Shown here one piece after another: positions 1 through 7,963 of a DNA stretch of 64,000 nt. How positions within the stretch are numbered: position 1 is the first letter of the stretch; each line of letters starts with the position of its first letter. The stretch spans positions 124,001 to 188,000 of the forward strand of contig JBAZUK010000001.1 in assembly GCA_041661445.1 (NCBI GenBank), in the 5' to 3' direction. This DNA comes from JBAZUK01 sp041661445 (lineage in GTDB: Bacteria > Chlamydiota > Chlamydiia > Chlamydiales > SM23-39). Both the position numbers and the translations under genes were made by a program. The notes beneath the pieces are model-generated. The model searched no databases and was not told the origin of the DNA. It saw nothing but the letters and a program-made list of their open reading frames with translations.

Positions 1-255
1 GGAAGAGGTAAATTTTTAGAGCCGGTATTTGCAATTAACCTTTGTAAAATCGAAGAAAATTTTAACGATAAAGAGATCGTTAATATTAAGTCACTTTATG
101 AAAAAGGGATAGCTTCTAGAAAATATAAAGATGCAGATCTGAAGATATTGGCTAACGGCGATTTAACTAAAAAAGTCATTATTGAAGCAAATATGTTTTC
201 AAAAAGTGCATTAAAAAAATTAGAAGAAAAAGAAATTCAATTTAAGCAGATATAG
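1..255 (+). CDS. rplO: 50S ribosomal protein L15 (C-terminal part)
   Basis: This is the last 84 codons of a frame open at the left edge of the window, ending in TAG at 253-255. It begins GRGKFLEPVFAINL and continues into the basic, lysine-rich C-terminal half typical of bacterial L15, a late-assembly protein of the large subunit. It lies 4 bases before secY on the same strand, and rplO-secY is the standard order at the end of the spc operon in bacteria, including Chlamydia. The start and N-terminal half are outside the window. The sequence similarity is modest over this short piece; position makes the call secure. Confidence 0.85.
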   Translation, partial: GRGKFLEPVFAINLCKIEENFNDKEIVNIKSLYEKGIASRKYKDADLKILANGDLTKKVIIEANMFSKSALKKLEEKEIQFKQI

Positions 256-259
256 TAAG

Positions 260-1630
260 ATGATAAGTGCGATTAAGAAGATTTTTTCTATAAGTGAACT
301 AAAAGCGAAAATAATATTTACACTTTTGCTGCTTCTAGTTTGCAGAATTGGAGCTTTTATTCCAGTACCTGGAATAAATCAGGAAGCTGCTTTGGCGTTA
401 TATAAATCGGCATCTGGCGGCGGGCAAAACTTGTTTCAGCTTATGGATATTTTTTCAGGCGGTGCTTTTAAGCAACTTACAGTTGTAGCATTAGGAATTA
501 TGCCGTATATATCGGCATCTATTATAATGCAGTTGTTAGTGGCAATAGTGCCATCTTTACAAAGAGAAATAAGAGAAAATCCTGAAACTGGACGAAGAAA
601 AGTTGCAAAATATACGAGATTTGGCACGATTATTTTAGGTCTTCTTCAAGCTACATTTATTGCTCGATATGCACTAGGCATGAATATGAGTTATCCAGGG
701 ATCGTTGCGAGTGAAATGTTAAATTCGACAATTGCAGGATTTCCGTGGTTATTTTACTTAACCGTGATGCTCACAATCACAACTGGAACTGTATTGTTAA
801 TGTGGATAGGAGAACAAATTACTGAAAAAGGAATTGGAAATGGCATAAGCCTAATAATTACTGTTGGAATTTTAGCTTCCCTTCCTGGAACGATTGGTTC
901 TTTATTAAAACAGCTTAATTTAGAATCGCAGGAAGTTGGTCAGCTTACATTTTCATCGCTTATGGTATTGATTGGTGTTTTTGTTGCAATAATTATTGGT
1001 ACTATTTTAATTATTCAGGGACAAAGACGAATCCCTGTTCAATATGCCAGAAGAGTTGTGGGAATTCATGAAGTGCAAGGATCTTCAGCACATATTCCTC
1101 TAAAAATTAATTATGCTGGTGTTATACCAGTGATTTTTGCTTCTTCATTATTAATGTTCCCAGCGACTATAGGTCAATTATTAGGTCAAGGTACCATCAT
1201 GGGTAAAATTGCTAATATGTTAACTCCAGGAAGCTGGGTTTATTTATGTTTGTATGTCTTTTTGATTTTATTTTTTACCTACTTTTGGACTGCAACTCAA
1301 TTTAATCCGGAGCAAATTGCCTCTGATATGAAAAAGAATGGAGCTTTTATTCCGGGTATCAGACAAGGAAAACCAACTCAAGAGTTTTTAGAAACAACAA
1401 TGAATAAAATTACTTTGATAGGCGGAGTTTTTTTAGCGTTTATCGCTATACTTCCAATATTAGTAAGTAAAGTTTTAGGTGTTGATCCGAGAATTAGTCA
1501 TTTTTTTGGAGGAACATCACTTTTGATTTTAGTGGGAGTTATTTTAGATACTACTCAGCAAATTGAATCTCATCTTTTAATGAAGAGATATGAAGGTTTT
1601 ATGAAAAAAGGAAAAATAAGAGGTAGATAA
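260..1630 (+). CDS. secY: Protein translocase subunit SecY
   Basis: This is the channel-forming subunit of the Sec translocon in the inner membrane. The 456 residues show the usual chain of ten hydrophobic segments. Family signatures are visible: the opening segment with GAFIPVPGI, the plug-region stretch IFSGGAFKQLTVVALGIMPYISASIIMQL, given here only as residues of about 65-95, the GEQITEKGIGNGISLII motif, and the cytoplasmic loop with RRIPVQYARR. Length fits the family. The ATG start lies 4 bases after rplO and the stop is 1 base before rpsM, so it is transcribed within the ribosomal operon. Every exported and outer-membrane protein in this window depends on this channel. Confidence 0.98.
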   Translation: MISAIKKIFSISELKAKIIFTLLLLLVCRIGAFIPVPGINQEAALALYKSASGGGQNLFQLMDIFSGGAFKQLTVVALGIMPYISASIIMQLLVAIVPSLQREIRENPETGRRKVAKYTRFGTIILGLLQATFIARYALGMNMSYPGIVASEMLNSTIAGFPWLFYLTVMLTITTGTVLLMWIGEQITEKGIGNGISLIITVGILASLPGTIGSLLKQLNLESQEVGQLTFSSLMVLIGVFVAIIIGTILIIQGQRRIPVQYARRVVGIHEVQGSSAHIPLKINYAGVIPVIFASSLLMFPATIGQLLGQGTIMGKIANMLTPGSWVYLCLYVFLILFFTYFWTATQFNPEQIASDMKKNGAFIPGIRQGKPTQEFLETTMNKITLIGGVFLAFIAILPILVSKVLGVDPRISHFFGGTSLLILVGVILDTTQQIESHLLMKRYEGFMKKGKIRGR

Positions 1631-1631
1631 C

Positions 1632-2012
1632 ATGCCAAGAATTATTGGAATAGATATTCCAGCTAATAAGAGATTAATAATTAGTTTAACATATATTTAC
1701 GGAATTGGAAACGCTTTATCGGAACAGATAATTAAAAAGTTAAAATTAAATCCAGACATGAAGGCCGCGCAACTAACAGATGAAGATGTAGCAAAGTTGA
1801 ACTCTATTTTGCAATCCGAATATGTTGTTGAAGGTGATTTGAGAAGACAAGTACAAAACAACATAAAACGGTTGGTTTCTATACATTGCTATAGAGGTTT
1901 AAGGCATAGACTAGGTCTCCCCGTAAGAGGTCAGAGAACTAGGTCAAATGCAAGGACTAGAAAAGGTAAAAAGAAAACAGTTGCCGGAAAGAAACAAGCA
2001 CCTAAAACATAA
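1632..2012 (+). CDS. rpsM: 30S ribosomal protein S13
   Basis: S13 sits in the head of the small subunit and contacts the P-site tRNA and L5 (bridge B1). The 126-residue product starts MPRIIGIDIPANKR, has the GIGNALSEQI helix-two-turn-helix region, and ends with the S13 signature around RGLRHRLGLPVRGQRTRSNA plus a basic tail. Length is close to the usual 118-122 residues. It begins 1 base after secY and is followed 18 bases later by rpsK. Confidence 0.98.
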   Translation: MPRIIGIDIPANKRLIISLTYIYGIGNALSEQIIKKLKLNPDMKAAQLTDEDVAKLNSILQSEYVVEGDLRRQVQNNIKRLVSIHCYRGLRHRLGLPVRGQRTRSNARTRKGKKKTVAGKKQAPKT

Positions 2013-2030
2013 TAAATAAGGAGTGGGAAC

Positions 2031-2447
2031 TTGGCTAAACAACAACAAACAGATAAAGCACAAAATACTGTAAAAAAAGTAAAAAAGAAGACACAAAGAA
2101 CTATTCCTATGGGGGTAGCGCATGTTAAATCAACTTTTAATAATACAATAGTAACAATAACAGATCCTGCTGGTAATGTAATTGCCTGGTCATCAGCTGG
2201 TAAAAGTAAATTTTCAGGCTCAAAAAAATCATCGGCTTTTGCAGGAACTGTTGCTGCTCAAAATGCTGGAAAAGATGCAGTATCAATGGGAATGAAAGAA
2301 TGTGAAGTTTATTTAAACGGACCTGGAACAGGAAGAGAGTCAGCAGTTAGAGGATTGCAGTCTGCTGGATTAACTATAACATTAATTAAAGATACAACTC
2401 CGGTACCTCATAATGGTTGCAGACCGAGAAAAAGAAGGCGCGTATAA
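2031..2447 (+). CDS. rpsK: 30S ribosomal protein S11
   Basis: S11 forms part of the small-subunit platform near the 3' end of 16S rRNA. The 138-residue product has a lysine-rich N-terminal extension, then the core with HVKSTFNNTIVTITDPAGN and the C-terminal signature VPHNGCRPRKRRRV. The start is a TTG codon at 2031: an AAGGAG Shine-Dalgarno at 2018-2023 lies 7 bases upstream, and no nearby ATG fits the frame. It belongs to the rpsM-rpsK-rpoA-rplQ operon. Confidence 0.97.
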   Translation: MAKQQQTDKAQNTVKKVKKKTQRTIPMGVAHVKSTFNNTIVTITDPAGNVIAWSSAGKSKFSGSKKSSAFAGTVAAQNAGKDAVSMGMKECEVYLNGPGTGRESAVRGLQSAGLTITLIKDTTPVPHNGCRPRKRRRV

Positions 2448-2482
2448 AGCCTATTATAAATTAATATGGGAGATAAATAAAT

Positions 2483-3577
2483 ATGTCAGTAATATTTGGC
2501 AAATTCGAATTACCTGAAAATATAAAAATCGAAGAAGATGAATCAAAACCAAATTATGTAAAATTCATTGCAGAAGCTTTTGAAAGAGGTTTTGGGCATA
2601 CTCTTGGAAACGCATTGAGAAGAATTTTGTTAGCTTCTATTGAAGCTCCTGCTATTGTTTCAATTCGAATTGAAAAGGTTGCTCATGAATATACTGCTAT
2701 CGATGGGGTTATAGAAGATATGACTCATATAATTTTGAATCTGAAAGGAGCTCTTTTAAGATACCTACCTGTTGAAGGCGATGAAAGTCCTAAAGGTATA
2801 AAAATGATTTCTAAGATCCTAGATATCACAGATGAGGATATTGAGAAAGCAAAAGGGAATTATATAGTAAGATTGAAAGATATAATGGGACCTTCTAATT
2901 TTGAACTAGTTAATCCGGAACTTCCAATTTTTACTGCAACAAAACCAACTACAAGAAAAATAGATATTAAAGTTGCAATCGGAAGAGGTTATGTTCCTTC
3001 AGAAAGACATAATTTTGAAATTCAAACAGATGAAATTGTAATTGATTCGGCATTTTCTCCCGTAATGCTGGTAAATTATTATGTTGAGAATACCCGTGTC
3101 GGACAAGATACAGATTATGATAAACTTATTCTAGAAGTTGTTACTGATGGCAGAATTACACCTCAGGAAGCTTTAACATTTGCTTCTCAAATCGGTGTTA
3201 AGCATTTTCAGATTTTTGATAAGTTGAAAACTCTTAAATTGAATTTTGAAGAAAAAGAAGTTGAAGAAAATAAAGATAGAGACGAACTTCTTGCAAAATT
3301 AGCTTTAAGAATTAATGAAATAGAGTTATCTGTTCGTTCAACAAATTGTCTAGCAAGTGCTCATATTGATACAATAGGAGAGCTTGTGGTAATGCCGGAA
3401 TCTGATATGTTAAGATTTAGAAATTTTGGTAAAAAATCTTTAACTGAAATAAAAGAAAAATTGACAGAGATGGGGTTATCCTTAGGAATGGATTTAAGCA
3501 GATATGGCATTGATAAGGATAATGTAAAAATTATTGTTCAAAAATATTTAGAAGAAAAAAAGGAAAATGAAGCATGA
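2483..3577 (+). CDS. rpoA: DNA-directed RNA polymerase subunit alpha
   Basis: Alpha dimerises to nucleate RNA polymerase assembly, and its C-terminal domain contacts promoter UP elements and activators. The 364-residue protein contains the N-terminal dimerisation/assembly domain (about 10-235, with FGHTLGNALRRILL) and a C-terminal domain (about 280-350) with LSVRSTNCL and a helix-hairpin-helix region containing FRNFGKKSLTEI. A linker rich in Glu and Lys separates the two. Slightly longer than the E. coli protein, as in other chlamydiae. It overlaps rplQ by 4 bases (ATGA), indicating translational coupling. Confidence 0.98.
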   Translation: MSVIFGKFELPENIKIEEDESKPNYVKFIAEAFERGFGHTLGNALRRILLASIEAPAIVSIRIEKVAHEYTAIDGVIEDMTHIILNLKGALLRYLPVEGDESPKGIKMISKILDITDEDIEKAKGNYIVRLKDIMGPSNFELVNPELPIFTATKPTTRKIDIKVAIGRGYVPSERHNFEIQTDEIVIDSAFSPVMLVNYYVENTRVGQDTDYDKLILEVVTDGRITPQEALTFASQIGVKHFQIFDKLKTLKLNFEEKEVEENKDRDELLAKLALRINEIELSVRSTNCLASAHIDTIGELVVMPESDMLRFRNFGKKSLTEIKEKLTEMGLSLGMDLSRYGIDKDNVKIIVQKYLEEKKENEA

Positions 3578-4005
3578 GACATCTAAAAGGAAGAGCTAAA
3601 TTAGGTAAAACAGGTGCACATAAAAGATGTATGTTTGCAAATATGTTAAAGTCGCTGATAGATTGCGAACGAATTGAAACTACACTTGCTAAGGGAAAAG
3701 AATTAAAAAAATATGCTGATAAAATTATCACTTTAGCAAAAAAAGATGATATAGCTGCAAAAAGACTTGTTAAATCTAGATTGATGATAAGATATAATAC
3801 GCTTACTTCAAAAGAGAAAAAAGAAGTAAAACTGAAGAATGATCTTTCATCATATAATACAGATCGTAAGGTTATTAAAAAACTTTTTACCGATCTAAAA
3901 GAAAGATATCTTCAAAGAAATGGCGGTTATACAAGAATTATTATTGGTGACAAAGTTCGCGTTGGCGATGGTTCTACAAAATGCTTTGTTGAGTATATTA
4001 AATAA
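3574..4005 (+). CDS. rplQ: 50S ribosomal protein L17
   Basis: L17 lies near the peptide exit tunnel of the large subunit. The 143-residue product starts MRHLKGRAKLGKTGAHKRCM, matching the family opening, and contains the ETTLAKGKELKKYADKIITLAK stretch described here as residues about 33-54. The end shows GGYTRIIIGDKVRVGDGS. The ATG overlaps the rpoA stop by 4 bases. This is the last ribosomal gene of the operon before gapA, as in Chlamydia. Confidence 0.97.
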   Translation: MRHLKGRAKLGKTGAHKRCMFANMLKSLIDCERIETTLAKGKELKKYADKIITLAKKDDIAAKRLVKSRLMIRYNTLTSKEKKEVKLKNDLSSYNTDRKVIKKLFTDLKERYLQRNGGYTRIIIGDKVRVGDGSTKCFVEYIK

Positions 4006-4086
4006 AGAAAGTAAAAAATTCTTTTGCATTACTTAACAATCTGAATTATTATAAAAAAAAATAATTATATATTTGGAGGCATTTAT

Positions 4087-5091
4087 ATGATCAAAATTGC
4101 AATTAACGGCTTTGGCAGAATCGGAAGATTAGTATTTCGTTTAGCTCATAAACATAAAAAAATTAAGATTGTTGCTATTAATGATTTAATACCTACTTTT
4201 AACTTAACATATCTTTTGAAATATGATTCAGTTCATGGCAAATTCGAGGGAGAAATTAAAGAGACTGAAGATCAGATAATTGTTGACGGTGAAAAGATTT
4301 TAATCACAAAAGAAAAAGACCCTGAAAAACTTCCATGGAAAGATTTAGATGTAGATTATGTTATTGAATCTACAGGAAGATTTACACAATTAGAAGATGC
4401 AAAAAAACATATTACCGCTGGAGCGAAAAGAGTAGTTATATCAGCTCCGGCAAAAGATGGCGTTCCAACATTTGTTTGTGGTGTAAACCATAAAAAATAT
4501 AATCCAAAAACAGATTTTGTTGTGTCGAATGCATCTTGCACAACAAATTGCCTTGCTCCGATTACAAAAGTATTGTTAGATAATTTTGGTTTCGAAGAAG
4601 GTTTAATGACTACAATTCATGCTGTCACAGCTACACAGCCGACAGTTGATGGCCCTTCGCATAAAGATTTGCGAGGCGGAAGATCTGCAATGTCTAATAT
4701 TATTCCATCCTCAACTGGAGCTGCAAAAGTTGTTGGCCTCTGCATTCCGGAAGTAAAAGGAAAGTTAACTGGAATGGCATTTAGAGTTCCAACCGTTGAT
4801 GTATCAGTCGTGGATTTGACAGTAAAATTAAAGAACTCCACAAATTATGAAGAAATTTGTAATGCTATGAAAAAAGAATCACTCGGAGAAATGAAAGGTA
4901 TTTTAGGTTATACTGATGAACCTGTTGTTTCTACAGATTTTATTTCTTCAACTTATTCCAGCATTTTTGATAAGGGAGCGGGAATTGCTTTAACTGACAA
5001 ATTCTATAAGATTGTTGCATGGTATGATAATGAAATGGGATATTCTCAAAGAATAGTTGATTTAGTTGAATACATGGCATCAAAAGAATAA
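4087..5091 (+). CDS. gapA: Glyceraldehyde-3-phosphate dehydrogenase
   Basis: This glycolytic enzyme oxidises and phosphorylates glyceraldehyde 3-phosphate to 1,3-bisphosphoglycerate with NAD+. The 334 residues show the Rossmann motif INGFGRIGR at 7-15, the catalytic SNASCTTNCLAP with C151, the partner histidine H178, and the C-terminal WYDNEMGYSQR. A clear GGAGG lies 7 bases before the ATG. It sits 82 bases after rplQ, so it may share the operon transcript or use its own promoter. The position directly after rplQ is the conserved chlamydial arrangement. Confidence 0.98.
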   Translation: MIKIAINGFGRIGRLVFRLAHKHKKIKIVAINDLIPTFNLTYLLKYDSVHGKFEGEIKETEDQIIVDGEKILITKEKDPEKLPWKDLDVDYVIESTGRFTQLEDAKKHITAGAKRVVISAPAKDGVPTFVCGVNHKKYNPKTDFVVSNASCTTNCLAPITKVLLDNFGFEEGLMTTIHAVTATQPTVDGPSHKDLRGGRSAMSNIIPSSTGAAKVVGLCIPEVKGKLTGMAFRVPTVDVSVVDLTVKLKNSTNYEEICNAMKKESLGEMKGILGYTDEPVVSTDFISSTYSSIFDKGAGIALTDKFYKIVAWYDNEMGYSQRIVDLVEYMASKE

Positions 5092-5123
5092 AATATATTA
5101 AAAAATTTAAAAAATGGTGAATA

Positions 5124-5732
5124 GTGAATTTTACAAGAGAACCAATAATCGAAACGGTCATCACTCCTAAAGAAGGCAGCAAGTTGGTTGTAAGAAGTTC
5201 CAAAGGATCAGAGCGAGAAGAATATTTAGTCGATGCTATTGAAATAATAAATTTTGGAAATTCTATCTTTTTTAGGTCTACAGAGAGACCTAATTCTTTT
5301 TTAGTTCCAGCAGCGGATTATGAAGTTGTTGAGCTTAAAGAAGCAAAAATGATATTAAAAAATGCTACTATAGATAAATCTATAAAAATTGGTGGCGGTA
5401 AATCTCCTGAAGAAGATAAATCGCAAAGAAGAAAGAAATTAATTAAAAGAAAGCAACATGATTTAGAAGTGAAACCTCCGGTTTTGGAATCCGAAAAAGG
5501 AGGTGGCTCTGATGATGAAACTCAAGTTTCATCATCCATCCTACGAAAGTTGTTTCCACCACCACCCAACCTTATCAAAGAAAAGCTCGCCAGTATTAAA
5601 AGTGCTGAAAAGATTGATGAGAGTGTTTCAGAAGAATTAGTTAAAGGAAATGGACATGAAGCAATGGCTGAAGAAAAATCAGCAGAGAGTTTTGTTCCGC
5701 TAAAAGAAGAAATTGAAAAAAAAGAAGAATAA
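5124..5732 (+). CDS. Chlamydial conserved hypothetical protein downstream of gapA
   Basis: A 202-residue hydrophilic protein of unknown function. The GTG start is forced, because an in-frame stop lies just upstream. Residues 1-80 form a compact, conserved-looking domain (ETVITPKEGSKLVVRSSKG, then a beta-rich stretch with FLVPAADYEVVELKEAK). The rest is charged and low in complexity, with a proline run near residues 148-152 and a glutamate/lysine-rich tail. It lies 32 bases after gapA, where Chlamydia also has a short hypothetical gene (CT504 position). No signal peptide or membrane segment is seen. Confidence 0.75.
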   Translation: MNFTREPIIETVITPKEGSKLVVRSSKGSEREEYLVDAIEIINFGNSIFFRSTERPNSFLVPAADYEVVELKEAKMILKNATIDKSIKIGGGKSPEEDKSQRRKKLIKRKQHDLEVKPPVLESEKGGGSDDETQVSSSILRKLFPPPPNLIKEKLASIKSAEKIDESVSEELVKGNGHEAMAEEKSAESFVPLKEEIEKKEE

Positions 5733-5737
5733 TTCTT

Positions 5738-5765
5738 TTGAAAAAAAATAACTAATAGGTAAAAT
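5738..5765 (+). promoter_or_regulatory. Candidate promoter for tRNA-Leu
   Basis: TTGAAA at 5738-5743 and TAAAAT at 5760-5765 are separated by 16 bases and lie 18 bases before the first base of the tRNA. They match the housekeeping -35/-10 pattern well. In DNA this AT-rich, chance matches are common, so this is only a plausible promoter. Confidence 0.4.
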
Positions 5766-5783
5766 GTTTTGAGTTTAGTAAAT

Positions 5784-5869
5784 GCTCGAATGGTGGAATA
5801 GGTAGACACAAAGGACTTAAAATCCTTTGGGGGGCAACCTCCGTGCTGGTTCGAGTCCAGTTTCGAGCA
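5784..5869 (+). tRNA. tRNA-Leu (anticodon TAA)
   Basis: The 86-base gene folds as a type II tRNA with a long variable arm. The acceptor strands GCTCGAA (5784-5790) and TTCGAGC (5862-5868) pair perfectly, with discriminator A at 5869. The anticodon stem AAGGA/TCCTT encloses the loop CTTAAAA, giving anticodon TAA (Leu). The T arm is CTGGTTCGAGTCCAG. The 3' CCA is not encoded. It lies between the gapA region and the convergent fic gene. Confidence 0.95.
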
Positions 5870-5890
5870 TTTCTTTTTATAAGTTTTCAG

Positions 5891-6970
5891 TTAATTTTTT
5901 GTTAAAAGATCAAAAAATTCATGGTTTAAATAATAAATATCTTTTCCCTTTTTAATGCTTTTTAAGAACCCAATTTTTTCTAATTGTTTCAAATAAAGCG
6001 AAGCTGTCTGTCTATGTGCTATTTTTGCGTCTTCTAAAAATTTAATTTTACAATAAGGATGCTTAAAAAGCAGATCGAGTAACTCTTTTGAAAAGATTTT
6101 AGGTAATTTATTTTTTATTAATTCTTCCGATTTTTTTATTAAATCAAGAATAGATAAAATTTTATTTTTTGTTATAATAGATGTAGAAATTACTGCATCT
6201 AAAATAAATAAAATCCATTCTTCCCATTTTTCTAATAAAGAAACATTTCTTAATTTTTGATAATAATCTTTTTTGTGATCGATAATATATTTTGATAAAT
6301 AAAGTATTGGTAAGTCTAATAATTTTTGATCAACCAAATATAAAATATTAATAATTCTACCTGTCCTTCCATTTCCATCATAAAAAGGATGTATAGCTTC
6401 AAACTGATAATGAATTAATGCTAATTTAATAAGTGGATCAAGTGAATTCTCTGAATAAATGAATTTTTCTAAATTCTGTAATTTATCTCTTATCAATTTC
6501 TCAGTTTCAGGAGGAGTATAAACAACTTCTCCGAGTGAATTGATAAGTTTAGTCCCGGGAATTTTTCTGATTTCTGATCTGCTATCTAAAAGAACTTGTA
6601 CTATTTCTTCAAAAAATGGGGTATTTAAAAGACGTTTTTTATATTTGATTTCATTAAACCCAAACCAAAGAGCATCCTGATATTTTAACACTTCTTTTGT
6701 ATATGAATCGATATTTTGGTTAATATCATGAAAGGCTTTATATAACTTATCATTTGTTGTAACAATATTTTCAATTTCAGATGATACTTTTGCTTCGAAT
6801 AATCCAAGTACTTGAATTAGAATTGCTTGATTTGGTATTAAAGCTGCTAAGCCTTTTAGTTCAGCAAGATTCTTGTTAGCGTCAATTAATTTTTTTAAAA
6901 CATTATATGTTTCTAAGTTAATTTTAGGAGGTAGTTCAGGAAGTTCGTTAAACGGTTTTGTGGGATCCAT
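5891..6970 (-). CDS. Fic family AMP-transferase with N-terminal autoinhibitory motif and C-terminal winged-helix domain
   Basis: Fic enzymes usually transfer AMP from ATP to hydroxyl groups of target proteins. The 359-residue protein carries a complete active-site motif HPFYDGNGRTGR at 194-205, including the catalytic histidine and the GNGR anion-binding loop. SSEIEN at 63-68 matches the class II inhibitory helix motif (S/T)xxxE(G/N), so the enzyme is probably autoinhibited. Residues about 285-355 look like a winged-helix DNA-binding domain, common in this subgroup. GAGGA precedes the ATG. Two perfect inverted repeats lie just upstream (6980-6998 and 7008-7040). No signal peptide is present. 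Targets cannot be predicted; a type III effector or an autoregulated internal enzyme are both possible. Confidence 0.88.
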   Translation of the reverse strand: MDPTKPFNELPELPPKINLETYNVLKKLIDANKNLAELKGLAALIPNQAILIQVLGLFEAKVSSEIENIVTTNDKLYKAFHDINQNIDSYTKEVLKYQDALWFGFNEIKYKKRLLNTPFFEEIVQVLLDSRSEIRKIPGTKLINSLGEVVYTPPETEKLIRDKLQNLEKFIYSENSLDPLIKLALIHYQFEAIHPFYDGNGRTGRIINILYLVDQKLLDLPILYLSKYIIDHKKDYYQKLRNVSLLEKWEEWILFILDAVISTSIITKNKILSILDLIKKSEELIKNKLPKIFSKELLDLLFKHPYCKIKFLEDAKIAHRQTASLYLKQLEKIGFLKSIKKGKDIYYLNHEFFDLLTKN

Positions 6971-6979
6971 TTATTCCTC

Positions 6980-6998
6980 ATGTTTATTTATTAAACAT
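6980..6998. repeat. Inverted repeat next to the fic start
   Basis: Perfect 7-base arms ATGTTTA (6980-6986) and TAAACAT (6992-6998) surround a 5-base spacer. The element lies 9 bases upstream of the fic start codon, where a bound repressor would block transcription. With the second repeat it forms a likely operator region. Confidence 0.5.
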
Positions 6999-7007
6999 AT
7001 TATCATG

Positions 7008-7040
7008 TTATGTCGAAATTTTAAATAAAAATCGACATAA
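7008..7040. promoter_or_regulatory. Perfect inverted repeat, candidate fic operator
   Basis: Arms TTATGTCGA (7008-7016) and TCGACATAA (7032-7040) are perfect reverse complements separated by 15 bases. The centre is about 54 bases upstream of the fic start. GC-containing perfect 9-base arms are unlikely by chance in this AT-rich stretch. The predicted winged helix of the Fic protein is an obvious candidate ligand, but that is inference. Confidence 0.5.
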
Positions 7041-7165
7041 AGAGTTGTAAGTGTTTATTTCTTAGGTAATTAGATATTAAAAATGATAATAAAATTTTTG
7101 TGTTACCTTCTTGAAAAATATATTCGAAGAAAGCTCATTGGATGGGTTTTTATAGAAATATTTTT

Positions 7166-7486
7166 TCAAAAAAAACTGATCAGATAATGTAATAATATTA
7201 AAATCAAAAATACAAAAAAAGGGACAAAACAATAAAATTTAATCTTCTTATAATCTTTGTAATAATAGCTTGCCCACATCAAACTCAATGCTACGGGAAT
7301 AGAAATAGTAGGTAATTGGCGAATTAATATAAAAATCGAATCAATTCGCAAAAAACACAAGTCGATTAAATAAAAAGAAAAAGGTAAAAAGATAATATAA
7401 AAAATAGTAATTGAAAAAATCCATTTCTTAATATTACTTTTTTTTGTTAATGTTTGCTGATTTGGTGCATTTGTCGTCAAATTCAT
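7166..7486 (-). CDS. Small three-helix membrane protein, unknown function
   Basis: A 106-residue protein with a short hydrophilic N-terminus (about 20 residues) and three hydrophobic segments at about 22-46, 58-73 and 83-106. A conserved-looking central loop reads LMWASYYYKDYKKIK. I do not recognise the family. Immediately upstream lies a decayed paralog (7497-7815) that preserves the same central motif, showing that the family was once duplicated here. No catalytic residues are evident. Confidence 0.6.
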   Translation of the reverse strand: MNLTTNAPNQQTLTKKSNIKKWIFSITIFYIIFLPFSFYLIDLCFLRIDSIFILIRQLPTISIPVALSLMWASYYYKDYKKIKFYCFVPFFVFLILILLHYLISFF

Positions 7487-7496
7487 ATATTTAGTA

Positions 7497-7815
7497 TGTT
7501 TTCTAAAAATTCACTAATGATTAAATTAAAAAGAATAACAATAAATGGAATAGATAAGCAAAAAGCTTTTTTATTATAATTTCTATAATGGTAATTAGAC
7601 CACATTAAAGCAATAGATACCGCAAAGGCCATTGTTGGCCATATAAAGTGTTAGGGTAGTTATTCTTGAGCTGCCGGACATCATATAGAAAAAATTTGAA
7701 AAATACAACAGGCAGATAAAGATGATTCCATAGAAAATAGTTGCAATAATGTTGAAATATTTTGCAAATTTTCTTTTTTTAAATTTTCTTCATTTTCTAT
7801 ATTGAAGGAAGACAT
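7497..7815 (-). pseudogene. Decayed paralog of the neighbouring small membrane protein
   Basis: An ATG at 7815 opens a frame reading MSSFNIENEENLKKENLQN that soon hits stops. In other frames the homology to the 7166-7486 protein continues: KYFNIIATIFYGIIFICLLY matches the first membrane segment, and WPTMAFAVSIALMWSNYHYR matches LPTISIPVALSLMWASYYYK. At least two or three frameshifts are needed to restore a full protein. It is a tandem duplicate that has lost its reading frame. Confidence 0.75.
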
Positions 7816-7963
7816 AATTTATTTTTATGATTTTTTTCAAAGCACATTACAATAAATTAAATATAAAAAAAATCTTAAATTTTTTTTATATTGATTATTT
7901 AGAATTTCATCGTTTGATAAAACATTTATTTTCTAAATGAAGAACAAGAAAAAATCTGAGTTT

